Of a stretch of DNA of 37,288 nt, positions 33,132 through 37,288 are shown in pieces. Every line of letters starts with the position of its first letter. The stretch's first letter is position 1. Below the pieces are notes generated by a model that searched no databases, was not told the DNA's origin, and was given only the letters and a program-made list of their open reading frames with translations. The stretch comes from DAOQAU01 sp035354275 (GTDB lineage: Bacteria > Cyanobacteriota > Vampirovibrionia > Gastranaerophilales > Gastranaerophilaceae), in the NCBI GenBank assembly GCA_035354275.1, contig DAOQAU010000010.1, positions 1 to 37,288 on the forward strand, read 5' to 3'. The translations under genes were made by a program, and so were the position numbers.

Positions 33132-33671
33132 ATGTCACGTATAGGCAAATTACCGATAGAAATCCCTCAGGGAGTTGAAGTTACAATAGAAGGACAAACA
33201 GTAACGGCTAAAGGTCCTTTAGGTACGGAAACCGTCGATGTAAGAGAAGAAATTCTCATTAAAAAAGAAGATAACAAAGTCATCTTGACAAGACGCGATG
33301 AAGAAAGAAAAACAAGAGCAATTCACGGACTTTCAAGAACACTTGTTGCAAATGCAATTAACGGAGTAAAAACAGGATTTGAAAAAAGCTTGGAACTTCA
33401 AGGCGTAGGCTACCGTGCAGCAATGCAGGGTACAACTTTAAACTTGCAGTTGGGTTATTCACATCCTATCAACATTGTTCCGCCTCAAGGAATTACAATT
33501 TCCGTTGAAGCCAACACCAAAATTACAATAAAAGGACCTAACAAACAAACAGTAGGCGATGTTGCCGCAACTATTCGCGCAAAAAGACCTCCTGAAGTTT
33601 ATAAAGGAAAAGGCGTCAGATACGAAGGCGAACACGTAAGACGTAAAGCCGGTAAGGCAGGTAAAAAGTAA
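33132..33671 (+). CDS. rplF: Large ribosomal subunit protein uL6
   Basis: 179 residues: MSRIGKLPIEIPQGVEV, TRAIHGLSRTLVANAINGV and the C-terminal RPPEVYKGKGVRYEGEHVRRKAGKAGKK. It lies near the GTPase-associated centre. GGAG precedes the ATG at 7-8 bases. Confidence 0.98.
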   Translation: MSRIGKLPIEIPQGVEVTIEGQTVTAKGPLGTETVDVREEILIKKEDNKVILTRRDEERKTRAIHGLSRTLVANAINGVKTGFEKSLELQGVGYRAAMQGTTLNLQLGYSHPINIVPPQGITISVEANTKITIKGPNKQTVGDVAATIRAKRPPEVYKGKGVRYEGEHVRRKAGKAGKK

Positions 33672-33673
33672 CG

Positions 33674-33730
33674 CAGTTGTCGGCAAACGAATGAGCAAGC
33701 CTTACAAATGCGTTATCCCGTGCAAGCTAA
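33674..33730. repeat. Dispersed repeat between rplF and rplR
   Basis: GTTGTCGGCAAACGAATGAGC, then AAGCCTTACAAATGCGTTATCCCG, aligns with 31058-31098. It could be a fourth intergenic repeat family. Confidence 0.5.
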
Positions 33731-33826
33731 GCGCGACACGTGATCTCACAATATATTAAAAATAAGCCCGCATAAACCCTTAGATTTTGTTTTTACTAAG
33801 AAGGTTTGGGTAGAAAGAAGGACAAA

Positions 33827-34195
33827 ATGATTAAAACAAAAACAAGAAAAGAACAAGCACAAAAAAGACATCAAAGAGTCAGAATTAAACTTTCAGGAAC
33901 CACCGAGGCTCCAAGATTGGCTGTTTACAGAAGCACAAAGCACATCTACGCTCAAATTATAGATGACATAAAAGGTGTTACAGTAGCTTCAGCTTCATCT
34001 GTAGATAAAGATTTGAAAGAAAAATTAAACCATGGCGGAAATATTGATTCTGCAAAAGCTGTCGGCGAGGCAATCGCTAAAAAAGCCTTGAAAAAAGGTG
34101 TTAAAGAAGTTGTTTTTGACAGAGGCGGATTCTTGTACCACGGGCGTGTTGCAGCACTTGCTGATGCAGCAAGAGAAGCCGGATTGGTATTTTAA
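33827..34195 (+). CDS. rplR: Large ribosomal subunit protein uL18
   Basis: 122 residues from the ATG at 33827, with AAGAAGGA upstream. An in-frame TTG at 33806 is unlikely. RHQRVRIKLSGTTEAPRLAVYRSTKHIYAQIIDD and FDRGGFLYHGRVAALADAAREAGL identify uL18, which binds 5S rRNA. It is the last ribosomal protein gene here. The expected rpsE, rpmD and rplO do not follow. Confidence 0.98.
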   Translation: MIKTKTRKEQAQKRHQRVRIKLSGTTEAPRLAVYRSTKHIYAQIIDDIKGVTVASASSVDKDLKEKLNHGGNIDSAKAVGEAIAKKALKKGVKEVVFDRGGFLYHGRVAALADAAREAGLVF

Positions 34196-34224
34196 GCTTA
34201 GTTAATACAATAAAATAACAACAA

Positions 34225-34260
34225 TTAAGGCGGGTTTTCTTAAAAGAAAACCCGCCTTAA
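34225..34260. terminator. Convergent hairpin terminator after rplR
   Basis: TTAAGGCGGGTTTTCTT pairs with AAGAAAACCCGCCTTAA over 17 bases with an almost closed loop. There is no clean T-tract on the plus side. The minus-strand side (TTAATTGTTG) is more T-rich. It separates the operon from the convergent small gene at 34289. Confidence 0.75.
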
Positions 34261-34288
34261 AACTCTCAACTATCTTATTTAGCTCACG

Positions 34289-34444
34289 CTACTTAACTGC
34301 GACAAGCCTTGTTTGGATGCCGATTTCCGAATTAAGCACTTTAGCAGTTGCCAAAGCCATAGAACGGCGTTTTTTTGCTCCTCTTAATATAAATTCGACG
34401 CCACCGTAGATATTATTTGTAGGTGTTTCGATTTTCCTTAACAT
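34289..34444 (-). CDS. Small basic protein of 51 residues, unrecognised
   Basis: The frame runs MLRKIETPTNNIYGGVEFIL, then RGAKKRRSMALATAKVLNSE, then IGIQTRLVAVK. AAGGG is 8 bases before the ATG at 34444. A second ATG two codons upstream is too close to it. The protein is basic with a helical AKKRRSMALATAK core, and its end RLVAVK resembles the end of RNA polymerase omega subunits (core AKKRR versus AKRAR). That similarity is weak. It shares a terminator with the ribosomal protein operon. It lies below the usual 60-codon cut-off and may be missed in automated annotation. Confidence 0.5.
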   Translation of the reverse strand: MLRKIETPTNNIYGGVEFILRGAKKRRSMALATAKVLNSEIGIQTRLVAVK

Positions 34445-34542
34445 TAACATATCCCTTTCAACAACTATGTATATAAGGAATATCGGGCAGGATTAAAGAA
34501 AACTTTAGTATTTTAAAAAATAGTTTACATAAAGTTACAAAA

Positions 34543-34725
34543 TGGTGAAGGGTGAGCGGTGAACTGTGAACGGAAATGTAAAGAGTTTGCTTGATAAAAA
34601 AACTTTATTTGGTAAAATCGGTATAGTAAATAGTAAATAGTAAATAGTAAATAGTAAATAGTAATTTCAAATACAATATTTTTATATTTTAATTCTATTC
34701 ACCATTCACCATTAACTATTCACTA
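34543..34725. repeat. Gene-free region with GTGAGCG units and a (TAGTAAA)5 array
   Basis: GGTGAAGGGTGAGCGGTGAAC lies at 34543-34563. At 34624-34658 TAGTAAA is repeated five times without change, plus a TAGTAAT. Near 34693-34725 TATTCACCATTCACCATTAA mirrors it. This 290-base stretch between the small gene and the tRNA region holds no open reading frame. Confidence 0.8.
34591..34618 (+). promoter_or_regulatory. Candidate promoter upstream of the tRNA region
   Basis: TTGATA (34591-34596), a 16-base spacer and TAAAAT (34613-34618), five of six matches in each box. The heptamer array starts at about the expected transcription start. Confidence 0.5.
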
Positions 34726-34730
34726 AAAAT

Positions 34731-34907
34731 GCGCCCGTAGCTCAGCTGGCCCGTTGAATCTTTTACGAAGTAAAAGTTCAACAAAAGTTAGATAACGCTC
34801 TATCCAGCTGAGGGGCAAGTGAAAACTAAACAAAAAAATTTTTGTAGAAAAACAAAAAGCAATAGTCTGAAAAGTCTTTTTGCCTACTTTTTCTACAGAA
34901 AAAGTAG
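34731..34907 (+). other. tRNA-derived structured segment upstream of tRNA-Arg
   Basis: GCGCCCGTAGCTCAGCTGG (34731-34749) is an exact copy of the first 19 bases of the tRNA-Arg at 34908. AACGCTCTATCCAGCTGAG (34794-34812) is an exact inverted copy of its D arm (34918-34936). Between them GTTGAA-T-CTTTTAC-GAA-GTAAAAG-TTCAAC makes a 13-bp stem (34753-34782). CTCAGCTGG and CCAGCTGAG enclose it, and GCCC with GGGC can extend this. A further hairpin CCTACTTTTTCT-ACA-GAAAAAGTAGG (34883-34908) ends at the tRNA. It is not an intact tRNA gene. Confidence 0.7.
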
Positions 34908-34981
<74 letters not shown>

Positions 34982-34998
34982 CTTTTTTTATCAATACT

Positions 34999-35066
34999 TC
35001 GGGAGTCCCGCGCATGCGATTTTGTTATTATTCGCATGTGCTCATAAACAAAATCTGCATTCCCGA
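34999..35066. repeat. Crossing inverted repeats between the tRNA and its 3' copy
   Basis: TCGGGA (34999-35004) pairs with TCCCGA (35061-35066), and GATTTTGTT (35018-35026) with AACAAAATC (35047-35055). CATGCGA (35013-35019) pairs with TCGCATG (35032-35038) and crosses the second pair, so the pairings are alternatives or a pseudoknot. Confidence 0.5.
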
Positions 35067-35107
35067 CCCGTCAAACTACGGCTCAAAAATTCGCCTTGTT
35101 TGTCGTG

Positions 35108-35132
35108 CGAATCTCTTCGGGCGTACTTTTTT
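35108..35132 (+). repeat. Direct repeat of the tRNA-Arg 3' end
   Basis: CGAATCTCTTCGGGCGTAC plus six T repeats 34964-34988, 144 bases downstream. This is how an integrated element's second att copy, or a decayed tandem tRNA, would look. Confidence 0.8.
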
Positions 35133-35136
35133 ATCA

Positions 35137-35241
35137 TGTAGGTTGGGCTTTTAGCCCAACATTATAAAAGGTTTTGGGTAATTGTAGGGTGGGTTTGCTA
35201 TCCCACATTTTATATTGTCGGCATGGCAATGCCGACCTACA
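35137..35241. repeat. Cluster of three GTAGG-bracketed hairpins
   Basis: GTTGGGCT-TTT-AGCCCAAC (35142-35160), GTGGG/CCCAC (35189-35206) and GTCGGCAT-GGCA-ATGCCGAC (35217-35236) lie between TGTAGG and CCTACA. Similar hairpins are dispersed in many bacterial genomes, and one occurs at 26094-26113. The last could end transcription of the XRE gene. Confidence 0.7.
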
Positions 35242-35469
35242 TTATTTAAAATATTTTTTCTCAAAATCGGCTAAAAATTCTGCTAATGTTTGGTTAAAGC
35301 CGTTTGCTATTTTTACCATGTTCATTAAACTTATGGTTCTTTTGCCGTTTTCATATCGGCTTAATGTTGCAGGTTCTAAATCGTTATTAAAGGCAAATTC
35401 ATTAAGTGAAATGCCTGTTTCAAGGCGTCTTTGCTTTATATATGAAGAAATATTTTTATAGTGTTGCAT
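35242..35469 (-). CDS. XRE-family helix-turn-helix regulator
   Basis: 75 residues, essentially one Cro/C1-type domain. ISSYIKQRRLETGISLNEFA and LEPATLSRYENGKRTISLMN form the helix-turn-helix, with SRYENGKR as the recognition-helix end. No partner domain follows. It is divergent from a putative glycosyltransferase gene, with two palindromes between, one of them five bases ahead of its own start, so it probably represses itself and perhaps its neighbour. Antitoxins share this size, but no toxin gene is next to it. Confidence 0.9.
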   Translation of the reverse strand: MQHYKNISSYIKQRRLETGISLNEFAFNNDLEPATLSRYENGKRTISLMNMVKIANGFNQTLAEFLADFEKKYFK

Positions 35470-35473
35470 ATTG

Positions 35474-35519
35474 GTAATTATTAAATATAATTACTTATAT
35501 ATCATTACCAAATGGTAAT
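35474..35519. promoter_or_regulatory. Two palindromic candidate operators between the XRE gene and the glycosyltransferase gene
   Basis: GTAATTA-7-TAATTAC (35474-35494) and ATTACCA-AA-TGGTAAT (35504-35519) share the half-site GGTAAT. The first is directly ahead of the XRE start codon. The second is 28 bases ahead of the divergent gene. Binding by the XRE protein is inferred from position and symmetry. Confidence 0.6.
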
Positions 35520-35547
35520 ACTAAAAACATTATTTTGGAGAGAAAAA

Positions 35548-36360
35548 ATGAAAAAGGTAAAAATCTACACGTGGGCGGATAAGACACCCGAATTTATTTA
35601 CAGACAACTTGAAACGATTAATAAGTTTGTCAAGGACGAAGATTTTGAATTTATTGTTTTTAACAATACTCCAATTACCGCTTACGACAGGCGTTACAGA
35701 ATTAAATTTATCTGCCAAAAACTCGGGATAAAATGCCTTGATGTGCGTTTCCGTTCGTTTATTTCAGGGTCCGCACAAATTTGTGGCTGGGGCATACATT
35801 GGGCTTTTCACAGATTTTTCAGGTGGGAAAAAGATACAATTCATGTTGTTCTTGATTCCGATATGTTTTTTATAAAAGATTTTTGTTTCAATGAATATCT
35901 TGGTGACAACGATATTTGTGCTATTCATCAGCGAAGAGAAAATATAGAATACCCTTGGAACGGAATCATGATTTTTGGCGGAAACCTTCCCGATAAGACT
36001 TCACTCGATTTCAGGCTCGGGACAATCAACGGCATAAGAACAGATGTCGGCGGAAAAATCTATTATTGGTTAAAGAAAAATCCTGATTTGAAAATAAAAT
36101 GGATGGGACATACAGGGCATTTGGATATTTCAAAATCAATTATCTTGCCCGAATCTTTGCGCCATGAATATAAACCAGAATATTGCTTTCAAATTATTGA
36201 AAACTCCATTCTTCATTACAGAGCAGGCTCAAATTGGGATAAGTGTCATTTTTCTTTTGTTGATGAAAAAAGGGCTTATTTTGATAAACTTTTAAATGCA
36301 CTTGTTTATAACGGTGAGAAAATTGAAGTTAGTTCTGAATTTAACATATATATGCAATAG
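35548..36360 (+). CDS. Putative GT-A-type glycosyltransferase
   Basis: 270 residues from the ATG at 35548 with GGAG upstream. An in-frame ATG at 35512 lies inside a palindrome and has no such site. IHVVLDSDMFFIKDF near residues 103-117 has the DxD metal-binding motif of nucleotide-sugar transferases with a preceding hydrophobic strand, and WADKTPEFIYRQLET with FEFIVFNN forms a Rossmann-like start. There is no signal or membrane segment. The acceptor, perhaps a surface polysaccharide, is unknown. It is likely under the XRE regulator. The fold call is moderate. Confidence 0.65.
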   Translation: MKKVKIYTWADKTPEFIYRQLETINKFVKDEDFEFIVFNNTPITAYDRRYRIKFICQKLGIKCLDVRFRSFISGSAQICGWGIHWAFHRFFRWEKDTIHVVLDSDMFFIKDFCFNEYLGDNDICAIHQRRENIEYPWNGIMIFGGNLPDKTSLDFRLGTINGIRTDVGGKIYYWLKKNPDLKIKWMGHTGHLDISKSIILPESLRHEYKPEYCFQIIENSILHYRAGSNWDKCHFSFVDEKRAYFDKLLNALVYNGEKIEVSSEFNIYMQ

Positions 36361-36377
36361 TTTTAATTTGAGTTTAA

Positions 36378-36402
36378 TAAAAACCCCGTGGAGGCACGGG
36401 GT
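36378..36402 (-). terminator. Intrinsic terminator of the secreted HExxH gene
   Basis: ACCCCGTG (36383-36390) pairs with CACGGGGT (36395-36402) around GAGG. On the minus strand the stem is followed by TTTTT, as expected for the gene ending at 36432. On the plus strand no T-tract follows. Confidence 0.8.
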
Positions 36403-36431
36403 GTGAATTCCAAATATATGTTAAATGCTTA

Positions 36432-37028
36432 TTATCTCATAGCCAATTGGCTGTACATTCCGTTTGCTAAAACTTCTTTTCTGATTAAAGAATTGCCCCC
36501 TGCTTTATATAAGTTACTCAAGTAATCTAATCTTACTACTAACTTTGAAGAGCTTGCTTCTGTTCTTGCCAATCCCGGATTTCTTGATTTGAAATAAACC
36601 CATGCTGCAGCCTCATTTGTCCATGCCCTTACCTCTTCTTCAATTGAGCATCTTTCGTCGTTGTGGGTGGTTTCGTGTCTGATTAAGCAGGCAATAGCTT
36701 CTGCGGGAGCTGTTTTGAATGATTTGCTTATGTAAATTACCATTTTGCCGTCTTCGTTTACCACGGTAACCGCGTTTGCGCTCATATAATCTATTGATAT
36801 TGCAGATAAATTTGCAAACTTAACCTCTATGGCTTGCCCTGTTGAATTATCCCCTTGCAAAACTTTTATAGATGAGGTCATATAAGTGTCTTCCATTAAA
36901 GTTATTGCCCTGTTTATCAAAGCATCGCTTGTGTTTGCCGAATAATCAGCCGCAACTGCTTTGCTGCCGACAAAGCTCAACAAAAGCATGACAAATACAC
37001 ATAAAATAAAGCTCTTAACTCTTAACAT
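36432..37028 (-). CDS. Secreted protein with HETTH metallopeptidase-like motif
   Basis: 198 residues from the ATG at 37028, with AGAG about 8 bases upstream. An ATG two codons earlier is possible. A clear signal peptide runs through LRVKSFILCVFVMLLLSFVG to AVA, predicted cleavage before ADYS. ACLIRHETTHNDERCSIEEE near residues 113-132 has HExxH, followed by EEVRAWTNEAAAW, which supplies acidic residues that may be the third zinc ligand. The pattern fits small extracytoplasmic zinc peptidases but no named family is recognised. It is a single gene with its own terminator. Confidence 0.8.
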   Translation of the reverse strand: MLRVKSFILCVFVMLLLSFVGSKAVAADYSANTSDALINRAITLMEDTYMTSSIKVLQGDNSTGQAIEVKFANLSAISIDYMSANAVTVVNEDGKMVIYISKSFKTAPAEAIACLIRHETTHNDERCSIEEEVRAWTNEAAAWVYFKSRNPGLARTEASSSKLVVRLDYLSNLYKAGGNSLIRKEVLANGMYSQLAMR

Positions 37029-37288
37029 ACACATATCTCTGACTAGGACTTCACATTTTGCTTTATCGGCTCTTTATATTGCCTTCTTTAGCAAATCAGA
37101 GCATATGTTAATATTTGTTTACATAATAAAGTATGGTAAATAGAAATTAATAGTTGAATAAGTGTAATTATAAGAAGATAAGATGAATAGATGCGTGGAT
37201 GCGTAGAATAATCTGCTACGCCTCTTGGCATCTTCGCATCCTAGCTCTTTATAAGCTGTTCAGCTATTTTATTGATTAATTATTTCAT
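37029..37288. other. Gene-free end of the window with GATGCG inverted repeats
   Basis: Near 37190-37241 GATGCGTGGATGCGTAG is mirrored by CTACGC (37216-37221) and CGCATCC (37235-37241), another dispersed inverted element. No coding frame is recognised up to the window end. Confidence 0.5.

Noticed and set aside
34624..34664. Tandem TAGTAAA array as a CRISPR
   Set aside because: The unit is 7 bases with no spacers and no cas genes are near.
34982..35241. Integrated prophage or genomic island at the tRNA
   Set aside because: The direct repeats of the tRNA end enclose only about 120 bases and there is no integrase or phage gene in the window, so at most a remnant is present.
35242..36360. XRE gene and neighbour as a toxin-antitoxin pair
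   Set aside because: The genes are divergent and the neighbour has a DxD glycosyltransferase-like motif rather than a toxin fold.

Overview
The window looks like chromosomal DNA from an AT-rich bacterium (roughly one third GC by eye). The best guess is a non-photosynthetic relative of Cyanobacteria, of the gut Melainabacteria/Gastranaerophilales kind. This is inferred from the combination of a flagellar basal-body operon, a glycogen glgC, a NarL-type regulator, and families of heptamer/octamer intergenic repeats that recall the short tandem repeats of cyanobacteria. No 16S gene is present, so the assignment is tentative.

Layout. 1-2.8 kb: the 3' end of a family 2 glycosyltransferase gene, an unrecognised HExxH protein, and class II fructose-bisphosphate aldolase. 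2.87-11.8 kb, minus strand: a likely operon that reads response regulator, histidine kinase, flgB, flgC, fliE, fliF, fliG, fliH, fliI, then rpsU (bS21). It would build the flagellar rod base, MS ring, switch and export ATPase, apparently led by its own two-component system. 12.1-24.75 kb: a mixed region with rmuC, a thioredoxin-like protein, glgC, an alpha/beta hydrolase, a cinA-like amidase and several large or odd unrecognised proteins. Among these are a 1494-residue helical-repeat protein with an HD phosphohydrolase-like domain and a second HExxH protein. An assembly gap of 100 N at 18460-18559 lies inside an 8-bp tandem repeat.

24.8-34.2 kb: the S10-spc ribosomal protein operon, rpsJ-rplC-rplD-rplW-rplB-rpsS-rplV-rpsC-rplP-rpmC-rpsQ-rplN-rplX-rplE-rpsN-rpsH-rplF-rplR. 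It stops at rplR, with no rpsE, rpmD, rplO or secY. Twelve of its 17 gene junctions carry a repeat element, mostly an inverted repeat built of 7-8 bp units that begins at or near the stop codon. 34.2-37.3 kb: a 51-codon unknown gene, a tRNA-Arg(ACG) surrounded by fragments of itself, an XRE regulator divergent from a putative glycosyltransferase with two palindromes between them, and a secreted HExxH protein.

The most unusual features are the repeat elements threaded through the ribosomal protein operon, the tRNA-Arg flanked by direct and inverted fragments, and an N-terminal motif (SD-hydrophobic-VRSP) shared by two otherwise different unrecognised proteins.
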